Shown here: in pieces, positions 9,349 through 17,651 of the stretch
Numbering within the stretch: the first letter of the stretch is position 1
Layout of the letters: the number at the start of each line of letters is the position of its first letter
Assembly: GCA_049510975.1 (NCBI GenBank)
Contig: JBEKYM010000010.1
Coordinates: 1 to 64,000, forward strand
Length of the DNA: 64,000 nt
Reading direction: 5' to 3'
Source of the DNA: JAKACA01 sp049510975
Lineage (GTDB): Bacteria > Actinomycetota > Acidimicrobiia > Acidimicrobiales > Bog-793
The notes under the pieces: generated by a model
Databases searched by the model: none
What the model was told of the DNA's origin: nothing
Seen by the model: only the letters and a program-made list of their open reading frames with translations
Program-made: the position numbers and the translations under genes

Positions 9349-11244
9349 ATGGCACAACAGGGAACCGGGGCGATCCGTCGTGCCTACCTGGCTCACTTCA
9401 CCGAGCGCGGCCACGCCCTCATTCCGCCTGCGGGACTTGTTCCCCAAGAGGACCCGACGACATTGTTCACGGGTTCGGGGATGCAGGCGCTCCTGCCCTA
9501 CCTCCTCGGTGCGCCGCATCCGGCCGGCGATCGGCTCGTCGACTCACAGCCGTGCTTTCGCGCCGAGGACATCGACCAAGTCGGCGACACGCGCCACACG
9601 ACTTTTTTCGAGATGCTCGGCAACTGGAGCCTCGGCGACTACTTCAAGTCCGAGCAGCTCGGGTGGTTCTTCCAGTTCCTGACCGGGCCGCTCGGCCTGG
9701 ACCCGGCCCGGCTCTTCGTCACGGTCTTCTCGGGTGCCGAGCGCTGGGGCATACCTCGTGACAACGAGTCCGCCGCCATTTGGGCAGGGCTGTTCGAGGC
9801 AGTGGGGATCGCACCGACGACGGTCGAGCTCGGCACGTCCGCCCAAGCCGCCGCCGTCGGTGGTGGGGGAGCGCGTATCAGTTTCTACGACGAGAGCAAC
9901 TGCTGGTGGAGTCGGGCACCGTCGCCGGAGACGATGCCGGTGGGCGAGCCGGGTGGGCCCGACTCGGAAGTGTTCTTCCTGTTCGACCAAGTCCCCCACG
10001 ACCCGGCTTTCGGCGCTCACTGCCATCCGCACTGTGACTGTGGTCGCTACATCGAGATCGGCAACTCCGTGTTCATGCAGTACCGACGTACGGCGGAGGG
10101 TTTCGAGCAGCTTCCGCAACGCAACGTCGACTTCGGCGGCGGACTCGAGCGTCTGGCGATGGCACGGCTCGATTCGCCTGACGTCTTTCGCATCGATGTT
10201 CTCTGGCCGCTCGTCGAGCGGGTTCGCTCCCTCGCCGGCGTTGCCTACGAGGATCGCCAGGTGCCGCTGCGAATCATCGCCGATCATGCCCGTGCCGTTG
10301 TGTTCCTGGCTGCCAACGGTGTCGTACCGACGAATACGGCTCAGGGCTACGTCATGCGCCGTTTCGCCCGCCGGGCGCTTCGCCAGGGTCACATCCTCGG
10401 CATCTCCGACGACGTGCTCGGGCCTCTGGTCGATCCGGTGGTGGCCGTGTACGCCGAGGCCTACCCCGAGCTCGGTCAGCGAGCCGAGGAGATCACCGAC
10501 GTGCTGCAGCGAGAGGAGTCGCTCTTCCGCCGCACGCTCTCGCGGGGAGTGCGCGAGTTCCCGAAGGTCGCCGGCGCCCGTCTCACCGGCGAGGCCGTCT
10601 TCACGCTTTTCGACACCTACGGCTTCCCACCAGAGCTCAGCCTCGAGGAAGCCGTCTCGTCGGGCATGCCCGTCGACGACGCCTGGCGGCGGCGTTACGA
10701 CGAGCTGATGGCGGCACAGCGCGAACGGTCCCGCACCAGTGCTCAGGGCCTGTTCAAAGGGGGCCTGGCGGACCAGTCCGCCGCCACGACGGAGCTGCAC
10801 ACCGCCACACACCTGCTCTATCAAGCGCTACGGCAAGTCCTTGGAGACCACGTCGTGCAGCGCGGCAGCAACGTGACCTCCGAGCGGCTTCGGTTCGACT
10901 TCTCGCATCCGACCAAGATGGCGCCGAGCGAGCTCGAGCAGGTGGAGCGCATCGTCAACGAGGCGATCAGGCGCGACTGGCCCATGGGCTTTCGCGAGAT
11001 GGCGCCAGCCCAGGCGTTCGCCGAGGGCGCCCTTGGCGCATTCGGCGACAAGTACGGCGAGACGGTGAAGGTGTACACGGCCGGCGACCCGGCGAGCGAG
11101 TGGTACAGCAAGGAGATCTGCGGCGGCCCCCATGTCGAGAGCACTGGCGTGCTCGGGCGCTTCCGCATCCTGAAAGAAGAGTCGTCGAGCGCCGGCGTCC
11201 GCCGGATCCGCGCCGTCGTCGAAGGCGATCGCAACGGCGGATAA
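9349..11244 (+). CDS. Alanyl-tRNA synthetase-related protein, short form lacking the C-terminal domain
   Basis: At 631 residues this is much shorter than bacterial AlaRS (about 870). It has the class II catalytic core (SQPCFRAEDIDQVGDTRHTT, MLGNWSLGDYFK, VDFGGGLERL), the tRNA-recognition region and the editing domain with its zinc ligands: HTATH (His484, His488) and CGGPH (Cys591, His595). It ends there, without the oligomerising C-terminal domain. A loop with HCHPHCDCGR (224-233) replaces the usual segment before YIEIGNSVFMQY. Such forms are known in CPR bacteria and as AlaRS-related proteins elsewhere. It could be a second AlaRS, an editing factor or an enzyme of secondary metabolism. Confidence 0.85.
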   Translation: MAQQGTGAIRRAYLAHFTERGHALIPPAGLVPQEDPTTLFTGSGMQALLPYLLGAPHPAGDRLVDSQPCFRAEDIDQVGDTRHTTFFEMLGNWSLGDYFKSEQLGWFFQFLTGPLGLDPARLFVTVFSGAERWGIPRDNESAAIWAGLFEAVGIAPTTVELGTSAQAAAVGGGGARISFYDESNCWWSRAPSPETMPVGEPGGPDSEVFFLFDQVPHDPAFGAHCHPHCDCGRYIEIGNSVFMQYRRTAEGFEQLPQRNVDFGGGLERLAMARLDSPDVFRIDVLWPLVERVRSLAGVAYEDRQVPLRIIADHARAVVFLAANGVVPTNTAQGYVMRRFARRALRQGHILGISDDVLGPLVDPVVAVYAEAYPELGQRAEEITDVLQREESLFRRTLSRGVREFPKVAGARLTGEAVFTLFDTYGFPPELSLEEAVSSGMPVDDAWRRRYDELMAAQRERSRTSAQGLFKGGLADQSAATTELHTATHLLYQALRQVLGDHVVQRGSNVTSERLRFDFSHPTKMAPSELEQVERIVNEAIRRDWPMGFREMAPAQAFAEGALGAFGDKYGETVKVYTAGDPASEWYSKEICGGPHVESTGVLGRFRILKEESSSAGVRRIRAVVEGDRNGG

Positions 11245-11466
11245 GGCCGTCTGAACCGGCGCCGGGAAACGTCCGCGCTGAGTCAGCCCTCGCCCCGGCA
11301 GCACCGGCCGGCATCTTCTGTATCAGGGCGGCCGCGGCGGTCTCTCATTTGTGGTCGTCAAGTCGACAACCACGCGAGATGCAGGCGCCTCACTGATACG
11401 CGCAGTCGGCGGAGTCCGGTGAGCAACGTACCCGCACGAGTCTCGCCAACCACGAAGGGGATTCCA

Positions 11467-12576
11467 ATGAAAGCACCAATGAAGATCGCCGTGTCGGTCG
11501 TCTCGGTGGCGGGGATGACCGCCATGGCCTTGACCGGAACGGCAGCGGGGGCATCCGCCTCCACCCATCACGCCCCACCGGCAGTCGCCAACCACCGCCT
11601 GATCGAGGGTTCGGCCGAGGCCACCCTTTCCTACTGGACGCCCGCCCGCATGCGGTCTGCAACGGTCGTGAACACCCTCGTGGATCACGCGCCCGTGACA
11701 GCCTCGCCGGCGCTGGCAAAGCCTGACGGCAAAGCCGGCGCTGTTGCCGGCAGCCTTCCGGCAGGCATGTCGGCCTCGGTCGCCGTGCACAACGCCCGAT
11801 CGGGCGTGAAGCCGGAAGACTTCAGTTACCCGTACCCCTACGACAGCTTCACGGTTCCGACCGGGGACTACAAGAAGTACCCCTGGCAGCTCAACGGCGC
11901 CATCTTCTTCGTCAACAACGGCACGGACTACGTCTGCTCGGGAACCTCGGTCGCCGGCGTCAACGGATCGAGCGACGAGAACGAGGTCTGGACGGCGGGA
12001 CACTGTGTCGCCAACACCGAAGGCGGCAACCAGTGGGACTCCTCTGCAGTCTTCATCCCCGGCTACAACGGGGCATCGAGCAAGTTCGACCCGTTCGGTG
12101 AGTTCGTGGCCTACGACCTCGAGACGACGGCTGCCTGGCTCGACAACGGCGACTTCAGCGAAGACGAGGGCGCCATGTTGGTGGACACGAGCACCAAGAA
12201 GCCCCACGACACCCTCGGCCAAGCCGTTGGTTGGGACGGTTTCGCCTGGAACTACTCGTCCGAAGAGCAGTTCGTCACCTTCGGGTACCCGGCGGCCTCG
12301 CCCTACAACGGCGAGTCGATGATCGAGGACATCGCCGCCACCGCAGTGACCGACACGAGCATCGGCGGCGACGGGCAGCCTCCCATCGGCATCGGAAGCC
12401 CGCTCACTGGCGGCTCGAGCGGCGGCGCCTGGAACATCGACTGGAGCGACTCCGGTCCCGGCTACATCAACGGGCACAACGACTACAAGTACAGCTCGCA
12501 GCCGGACGCCATGTACTCGCCCTACCAGGACACCCTGTCCAACGAAGTGAGGTGCTTCGGCGCCAGCAGCTGCTGA
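11467..12576 (+). CDS. Secreted trypsin-like serine protease
   Basis: This 369-residue protein starts with a signal peptide (basic start, hydrophobic stretch, Ala-rich cleavage region near residue 35) and a propeptide-like segment. The peptidase domain shows TAGHC (catalytic His179) and GGSSGGAW (catalytic Ser318), as in the S1/glutamyl-endopeptidase-like trypsin fold; the Asp probably lies near residues 235-245. A pair of Cys residues at the C-terminus (RCFGASSC) may form a disulfide. The ATG at 11467 follows a GAAGGGGATT ribosome site. A strong hairpin terminator follows the stop. Confidence 0.92.
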   Translation: MKAPMKIAVSVVSVAGMTAMALTGTAAGASASTHHAPPAVANHRLIEGSAEATLSYWTPARMRSATVVNTLVDHAPVTASPALAKPDGKAGAVAGSLPAGMSASVAVHNARSGVKPEDFSYPYPYDSFTVPTGDYKKYPWQLNGAIFFVNNGTDYVCSGTSVAGVNGSSDENEVWTAGHCVANTEGGNQWDSSAVFIPGYNGASSKFDPFGEFVAYDLETTAAWLDNGDFSEDEGAMLVDTSTKKPHDTLGQAVGWDGFAWNYSSEEQFVTFGYPAASPYNGESMIEDIAATAVTDTSIGGDGQPPIGIGSPLTGGSSGGAWNIDWSDSGPGYINGHNDYKYSSQPDAMYSPYQDTLSNEVRCFGASSC

Positions 12577-12597
12577 CGACCACATCGACACCCAACC

Positions 12598-12633
12598 CGG
12601 GAACGCGGACCACTTCGGTGGTCCGCGTTCCCG
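12598..12633 (+). terminator. Hairpin terminator with UUCG tetraloop
   Basis: A 16-bp perfect inverted repeat (arms 12598-12613 and 12618-12633) closes on a TTCG tetraloop, 22 bp after the protease stop codon. No T-tract follows, so it may work as a strong structural stop or 3' end protector. It also lies between convergent genes and could serve both. Confidence 0.85.
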
Positions 12634-12669
12634 CGTCCCGCCTCCGGACAGCCTCTGCTGCCGGCGGTG

Positions 12670-12966
12670 TCAGCCGCCTGCCATCGCTCCGAGGATGATG
12701 AACGGCTCAGATCCGGTCGTGACCGCCTCGGGAAGCGGCGCATCCGCCGGCTCGTGAGAGAGGTCCTCTTCGCAGGCGAAAAAGCGCACAAATGCCCGGC
12801 GCTTGAGCGTGACCGAGTCGCGAACCGTGCCCTGCAACATCGGGTAGCGAGACTCCAGGGCGTCGATGAGCGACTGCTGCGTCGCCGGGCCGATCACCTC
12901 GAGCTCCACCTCACGGGCGACGTTGGCGAGCGTCCGCAGGTGCGCGGGGAGCACGACGCGGATCAT
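12670..12966 (-). CDS. MoaD/ThiS-like ubiquitin-fold protein ending in Gly-Gly
   Basis: This 98-residue protein begins MIRVVLPAHLRTLA and ends AMAGG. This is the pattern of the beta-grasp sulfur-carrier proteins MoaD and ThiS, whose C-terminal Gly-Gly is adenylated and thiocarboxylated. ATG 12966 overlaps the stop of the upstream Asp-box gene (ATGA). No MoaE or activating enzyme is nearby, so a role in molybdopterin synthesis is not supported by context, although the CODH at 36-40 kb needs the cofactor. It may be a dedicated carrier for the coupled protein. Confidence 0.85.
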   Translation of the reverse strand: MIRVVLPAHLRTLANVAREVELEVIGPATQQSLIDALESRYPMLQGTVRDSVTLKRRAFVRFFACEEDLSHEPADAPLPEAVTTGSEPFIILGAMAGG

Positions 12967-14078
12967 GACAACGTCTGCACCTCGACCGACAGCACCGCAG
13001 GCAGGTCGCGGACGATGGGTGCCCAGCTGTCGCCGGCATCCGCGGAGACATAGACCTGACCGCCGGTCGTCCCGAAGTAGACGCCACACGAGTCGAGGGA
13101 GTCAACGGCCATGGCATCGCGGAGCACGTTGACGTAGCAGTTGCTCTGTGGCAAGCCCGTCGTGAGCGGCTCCCACTCGTTGCCTCCCGTGCGGCTCCGG
13201 TACACACGCAGCTTTCCGTCCGGCGGGAAGTGCTCGGAGTCGCTCTTGATCGGGACGACATAGACGGTCTCCGGCTCGTGCGCATGCACGTCGATGGCAA
13301 AACCGAAGTCGGAAGGCAGGTCGCCGCTCACCTCGTCCCACGACTCGCCGGCGTCGGCACTGCGCATCACGTCCCAGTGCTTTTGCATGTAGAGGACTTC
13401 GGGCTGGGACGGGTGCATGGCGAGATGGTGGACGCAATGACCCACCTCGGCGTCCTCGTCCGGGATGCCTTCGGAGTGCAGCCCACGGTTCGCCGGGCGC
13501 CAGCTCCCGCCGGCGTCGTCGCTGCGGAACACTCCGGCGGCCGAGATGGCCACGAACATCCGCTCGGCGTCCCTCGGATCGAGGATGATCGTGTGCAGGC
13601 ACATGCCGCCGGCTCCCGGCTGCCAGTTCGGGCCGGAGCCGTGCTCGCGGAGCCCCGGCAGCTCGTGCCAGCTCTGCCCGCCGTCGGTCGAGCGGAACAA
13701 GGCGGCATCCTCCACTCCGGCGAACACGGTCTCGGGATCGGTGAGCGACGGTTCGAGGTGCCAGACGCGGGCGAACTCCCACGGATGCGGCGTGCCGTCG
13801 TACCACTGGTGGGTCCCGGGCACGCCCTCGTACTGAAACTGGTTTCCGACGGGCTGCCAGGTCGTCCCACCATCGTCCGATCGTTGAATGAGCTGCCCGA
13901 ACCAGCTCGTGGACTGTGAGGCGAACAGGCGGTTCGGATCGGCCGGCGATCCCGTCACGTGATAGATCTCCCAGCCCCCGAAATGCGGGCCGCTCACGTC
14001 CCACGATGCCCGCTTGCCATCCGATGTCAGGACGAAAGCGCCCTTTCGAGTGCCGACCAGAACTCGCACACCGCTCAT
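12963..14078 (-). CDS. Asp-box (BNR) repeat beta-propeller protein, sialidase-like
   Basis: This 371-residue protein has about six Asp-box repeats of the form S-x-D-x-G-x-x-W: RSDDGGTTW, RSTDGGQSW, RSDDAGGSW, RSADAGESW, RSRTGGNEW and VSADAGDSW. They predict a beta-propeller. There is no signal peptide, so it is probably cytoplasmic and not a true sialidase; the Arg triad of sialidases is not evident. A GGAGAGGGG ribosome site precedes ATG 14078. The stop overlaps the start of the MoaD-like gene, so the pair forms an operon. Function unknown. Confidence 0.85.
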   Translation of the reverse strand: MSGVRVLVGTRKGAFVLTSDGKRASWDVSGPHFGGWEIYHVTGSPADPNRLFASQSTSWFGQLIQRSDDGGTTWQPVGNQFQYEGVPGTHQWYDGTPHPWEFARVWHLEPSLTDPETVFAGVEDAALFRSTDGGQSWHELPGLREHGSGPNWQPGAGGMCLHTIILDPRDAERMFVAISAAGVFRSDDAGGSWRPANRGLHSEGIPDEDAEVGHCVHHLAMHPSQPEVLYMQKHWDVMRSADAGESWDEVSGDLPSDFGFAIDVHAHEPETVYVVPIKSDSEHFPPDGKLRVYRSRTGGNEWEPLTTGLPQSNCYVNVLRDAMAVDSLDSCGVYFGTTGGQVYVSADAGDSWAPIVRDLPAVLSVEVQTLS

Positions 14079-14331
14079 CTGCGCCCCTCTCCAAGTCTCT
14101 GCTCGAGCACCCGCCCGTCTGGAGCCAGACAGTAGTGGCGAGGCCCCGCAGCAGTCAGTAGTCCCTGTGTAGACGAGAGCGACGCCTCGAGATCATCGCT
14201 CACGGGTGGATCAGCGACCCTCGGTGTGCGAGACGCAGGATCTTCCTCTCAATGCGGCCGCCTGTTGGCTATTCCCACTGTCTCTATGGCAATGGACGCT
14301 TTCCTGCGTCGTCACTGATACCGTTCCGCCG

Positions 14332-15222
14332 GTGCTTGCTGCCGGCTGGCTCTATACGGCCGCTCTGCTGGCCTCCTTCACGATCTCGATGTTGGCGAGC
14401 CCGGCCGGGGTGTCCGGCGCCGTGCTGCTGCTGCCGTTCCAGGTGACCGTTCTGGGGACGCCGAGCCCAGCGGTCACCCCGACCAACCTGCTCTACAACG
14501 TCATCGCTACGCCCGGGGCCATCTACCGCTACCGGCGCCAGGGCCAGACCGGCGGCGCCCTCACCGGCGTGCTCGTCCTCGGAACACTGCCCGGCGTCGT
14601 CGCCGGCTCGGTCATCCGCGTGGAGCTCCTCCCCGGTGCCCGACCGTTCGAGCTCGTGATCGCCCTCGTGATGCTGCCCCTCGGGGGATCGCTCCTCGTT
14701 CGCCGCTACCGCTCGGTGGCCACCGCGCCCGAGAACGGATCGACATCGCCGGCGAACCGTGTGCACAGAGCGACGAAACTCGGCGGGTTCCGGTCACTTT
14801 CGGTACACGGTTCGGCCGGGGAGTCCGGACCGATGCGGTTGTCGCCCGCTCTGCTCGTCGTCATGGCGGCGGCGGTCGGGTGCATCGGAGGTATCTACGG
14901 GATCGGCGGTGGCTCCATTCTCGCCCCCGTGCTCGTCCGATCCGGACGCCCCGCCTCCGAAGTGGCACCGGCGACGCTCACCTCCACGCTCGTGACCTCG
15001 ATCGCCGGCGTGGTCACGTTCCTGGTTCTCTCCGTGCAACACGCGGGATCGGTGGCACCCGACTGGACAATCGGCTTCGCTCTCGGTGCGGGCGGCCTCG
15101 CCGGCGGCTACGTCGGAGCGCGCCTGCAGCCGCGGCTTCCCGAGGTGACGATCCGCCGGCTGCTCGGCCTGCTCGTGATCGCCGTCGGCGTGCGGTACGC
15201 CTGGCTGGCCGGCGGCGGCTGA
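14332..15222 (+). CDS. TSUP family membrane transporter (TauE/SafE type)
   Basis: About 296 residues with eight or so hydrophobic segments and the two-halved TSUP pattern: first half PAGVSGAVLLLPF and PTNLLYNVIATPGAI, second half GGIYGIGGGSILAPVL and LTSTLVTSIAGVV. Members export sulfite, sulfoacetate or related anions. I used GTG 14332, which begins just before the first TM segment; the frame is open to 14206 but that extension looks non-coding. A terminator overlaps the stop codon. It is a single gene with no sulfur-metabolism neighbours. Confidence 0.88.
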   Translation: MLAAGWLYTAALLASFTISMLASPAGVSGAVLLLPFQVTVLGTPSPAVTPTNLLYNVIATPGAIYRYRRQGQTGGALTGVLVLGTLPGVVAGSVIRVELLPGARPFELVIALVMLPLGGSLLVRRYRSVATAPENGSTSPANRVHRATKLGGFRSLSVHGSAGESGPMRLSPALLVVMAAAVGCIGGIYGIGGGSILAPVLVRSGRPASEVAPATLTSTLVTSIAGVVTFLVLSVQHAGSVAPDWTIGFALGAGGLAGGYVGARLQPRLPEVTIRRLLGLLVIAVGVRYAWLAGGG

Positions 15223-15237
15223 CGGCCGCCGCGTTTT
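15212..15237 (+). terminator. Rho-independent terminator overlapping the transporter stop
   Basis: Arms GCGGCGGC (15212-15219) and GCCGCCGC (15225-15232) enclose a 5-base loop that contains the TGA stop; a short T-tract (15234-15237) follows. This ends the transporter transcript before the next plus-strand gene. Confidence 0.75.
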
Positions 15238-15277
15238 GGTGCTCGGAGACCGTCCTGGGCGGATCTAGAGTCGCCGG

Positions 15278-15847
15278 GTGACCGTGACTCCAGCTGCCAT
15301 CGGCTGTCGGTCACACTCTGGTTGGGCCGTCATGGTCGCCGTCGCCGGCTCACCAACGGCGCCCCGCCTCTTGGCCCGCCAGCGCGTCGGGCTTCTCGAA
15401 GAAGGCTTGCCCTCCCAGCCGTATCACGCCGCCGCCGAGGCCGGCCTCGACCTCGAGGAGGGGGCCCGTCTCATCGCTCAGGTAGAAGTCGTCGCCGCCC
15501 GCTGCGCCGAGGCCGGACTGCGCGAGCTGACAGGTCGCGTCAGCGGTGCCGGATGTCGGGTCTCCGGCGCAGCCATCGTGGCGAACGATCGCTCCCTGCC
15601 GGCCGAGCTCGGTCGCATCCTTGGCGCCCACCCCCTCTTGCATGCGGCCGAGGGTGACTTGTACGAGCAGGCTCTGATCGAAGGTGCCGCGCGGGCCGGC
15701 CTGAGCGTGCTCCGGATCGCGCCCGGCCTCGTACCGCTCTTTGCCGGCGTCCAGACCGCCGGGCGGACGTTCGGGCCCCCATGGCAGAAGGACCACAAGC
15801 TCGCTGCCAGCGCAGCGATGTACCTCCTGGAGGGTGCACGCACCTGA
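15278..15847 (+). CDS. Conserved hypothetical protein
   Basis: A 189-residue soluble protein starting with GTG. It has a compact alpha/beta look: N-terminal strand motif GCRSHSGWAVMV, then QPYHAA, a long Ala/Glu-rich helix, and a region around HPLLHAAEGDLYEQAL. I recall similar GWA...QPYHA proteins as conserved hypotheticals but cannot assign a function. Its last 370 bp overlap, antisense, the tail of a minus-strand membrane-protein ORF. I think this gene is the real occupant there because its whole length looks protein-like. Confidence 0.65.
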   Translation: MTVTPAAIGCRSHSGWAVMVAVAGSPTAPRLLARQRVGLLEEGLPSQPYHAAAEAGLDLEEGARLIAQVEVVAARCAEAGLRELTGRVSGAGCRVSGAAIVANDRSLPAELGRILGAHPLLHAAEGDLYEQALIEGAARAGLSVLRIAPGLVPLFAGVQTAGRTFGPPWQKDHKLAASAAMYLLEGART

Positions 15848-16269
15848 GCGGTTCGCCGGTCCGGGCCCACAACAAGAAACCCACCGCTGGACAACGACGT
15901 CACGAGCACTCCGGCGGTCGTAGCGGCCGTGTTCGGGCGCGACCAGCGCCATCCGATGGTGAGCTGCGACCACATCGTGCAGGCGAAGACGAGAAACGCC
16001 GCCAGCGCACAACCCACCCGGGCGAGGTTGAGCCGGACGTGCTCGGCCGGCTCGCGTCCGGAAGCGTCCAGACCTGAGCGGGTCAAGCGCGCCAAGCATC
16101 CGCTCCAAGCCAGGTTGAGCGTCAACCGCAGCGTCTGCGGGTGCTCCGACAGCTCGGAGACCAGCAGCTCGATGAGCTCCTCGCCGTAGCGCTGCCGCCA
16201 TCTCGGCGGGTACCAATGCAACAACGCCTCGGCGCGCCGGCGAGCCGATTCCTCGACAGGAGCGCTCAT
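15478..16269 (-). CDS. Membrane protein of a PadR-controlled pair, probably truncated with an aberrant tail
   Basis: Residues 1 to about 130 look genuine: the family opening LLHWYPPRWRQRYGEELIELL, a helical linker, and a hydrophobic segment ending TMWSQLTIGWRWSRPNTAATTAG. After that the frame becomes Ser/Arg/Pro-rich and runs antisense through the neighbouring plus-strand gene. Relatives usually have two or more further TM helices here, so the gene seems to have lost its 3' half and continues through unrelated DNA. The start overlaps the PadR stop by four bases. The product may be nonfunctional. Confidence 0.55.
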   Translation of the reverse strand: MSAPVEESARRRAEALLHWYPPRWRQRYGEELIELLVSELSEHPQTLRLTLNLAWSGCLARLTRSGLDASGREPAEHVRLNLARVGCALAAFLVFACTMWSQLTIGWRWSRPNTAATTAGVLVTSLSSGGFLVVGPDRRTAQVRAPSRRYIAALAASLWSFCHGGPNVRPAVWTPAKSGTRPGAIRSTLRPARAAPSIRACSYKSPSAACKRGWAPRMRPSSAGRERSFATMAAPETRHPAPLTRPVSSRSPASAQRAATTST

Positions 16270-16643
16270 GACGTCCCCCAGCTGCCGGAGAGCCTCCGGA
16301 GTCCCAAGTCCGCCACCCGCCGCTGGGCGTCGAGATGGGCGCGAAGCGTCGAGGCGCCGACGGCGGTCAGCTGGTAGGGGCGCCGCCGGTCGTGGCTCTC
16401 GAGTGCCTCGATGAGGCCCTGTGACTCCAGACGGCTGAGCGCCTCGTAGAGGGTTCCCGGCGCCAAGTGGACGCCGGCGAACGACTCGATGTCCTTCGTG
16501 AGGGCGTACCCGTGCTTCGATCCCTCGGCAAGACTCGAGAGGATCAGCGTCGCCGGCCCGGCATAACGGCCGAACGTGCTGAGCGGTTCGGCGGCGGGGG
16601 GCTCAGGCTGGGCATGTCGTCTCGGCCTGGCCACGTGCGTCAT
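16266..16643 (-). CDS. PadR family transcriptional regulator
   Basis: This 125-residue regulator has the PadR winged helix: ILSSLAEGSKHGYALTKDIE, then LAPGTLYEALSRLESQGLIE, then RRPYQLTAVG. PadR proteins repress a neighbouring membrane or efflux gene in response to small molecules. It overlaps the downstream membrane-protein gene (16266-16269). There is no ribosome site before the ATG; the preceding bases on the minus strand read TATAAG directly upstream, so the mRNA may be leaderless or nearly so. Confidence 0.9.
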   Translation of the reverse strand: MTHVARPRRHAQPEPPAAEPLSTFGRYAGPATLILSSLAEGSKHGYALTKDIESFAGVHLAPGTLYEALSRLESQGLIEALESHDRRRPYQLTAVGASTLRAHLDAQRRVADLGLRRLSGSWGTS

Positions 16644-16778
16644 CTTATATCGGCGGACGATCCATAACCGGAGCGCCCGCGCCGGAGGACCCGGGCCAGT
16701 CTGTGGGGATCGGCTGCGCCGCCAAGCCGAAGCTCCGAGGCGGCGGCAAGCTCGGCGGCCTGTCAGTATGAAGGGCTG

Positions 16779-17651
16779 GTGCTGGCCTCGATCACTTCGC
16801 TCGCAGATTTCGATACGTGGTTACGTACGAGCGCTCTTCAGATCGTCATGCTCGTCTCGGGTGCGATCCTCGTCGGTCGGGTGGTGACGTGGGTCAGCCG
16901 TTGGTTGACGGCGCGCATCGACCTTCGGATCCCCGGGACCGACGCCCTCGTGAAGTCGGAGGCGGCCAAGCACCGCCACGCCGTGACCGGCGTCCTCACG
17001 GGCGCCCTGTTGTCCCTGGTGTACTTCATCACCGCCGTTCTCGTGCTGCAGCGCCTCGGGGTACCGCTTGCCAGTCTCGTCGCCCCGGCCGCCGTGCTCG
17101 GAGTGGCTCTGGGCTTCGGGGCTCAGACCGTCGTGCAGGACCTCCTGGCCGGGTTTCTCATTGTGGCGGAACGCCAGTACGGCTATGGAGACATCGTGCG
17201 GATCAATACCTCGTCGGCGAGCGCCATGGTCACTGGCACCGTGGAGGAGGTCACCCTGCGGATCACGCGGTTGCGAACGATCAACGGCGACGTGGTCTTC
17301 GTCCCGAATGGGCAGATTCTCATGGCGACGAACCTCTCCCGCGACTGGGCGCGTGCCGTCATCGATGTGCCACTGCCTGCCAGCGCCGACTTCAGTGCCG
17401 TCTCGGCGGTCTTGCGCGAGGTCGGCAAGGCTGCCTTCGCTGACGCCGGCCTGCGGCCGTTGCTGCTCGACGAGCCGTCGGTCATGGGAGTGGAGACCAT
17501 CTCCGTCGACCAATTCGAGGTGCGCGTCGTGGCCCGGACCCTGCCCGGCAAGCAGTTCGAAGTCAGCCGGACGCTGCGCGGCCGGATCTCCATGGCCCTT
17601 CGCGATGCCGGTATCACCGTTTCCAACGTGCTTGTCGAGACCGACACGTGA
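16779..17651 (+). CDS. Small-conductance mechanosensitive channel (MscS family)
   Basis: This 290-residue inner-membrane protein has about three N-terminal TM helices. The pore-lining TM3 shows the MscS signature LGFGAQTVVQDLLAGFLIVAE followed by YGDIV. A beta domain (GTVEEVTLRITRLRTINGD, VPNGQI) and a C-terminal alpha/beta domain follow. It should open under membrane tension and release osmolytes. It begins with GTG, and its last codons overlap the start of a small Thr-rich protein (GTGA), suggesting co-translation. Confidence 0.93.
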   Translation: MLASITSLADFDTWLRTSALQIVMLVSGAILVGRVVTWVSRWLTARIDLRIPGTDALVKSEAAKHRHAVTGVLTGALLSLVYFITAVLVLQRLGVPLASLVAPAAVLGVALGFGAQTVVQDLLAGFLIVAERQYGYGDIVRINTSSASAMVTGTVEEVTLRITRLRTINGDVVFVPNGQILMATNLSRDWARAVIDVPLPASADFSAVSAVLREVGKAAFADAGLRPLLLDEPSVMGVETISVDQFEVRVVARTLPGKQFEVSRTLRGRISMALRDAGITVSNVLVETDT

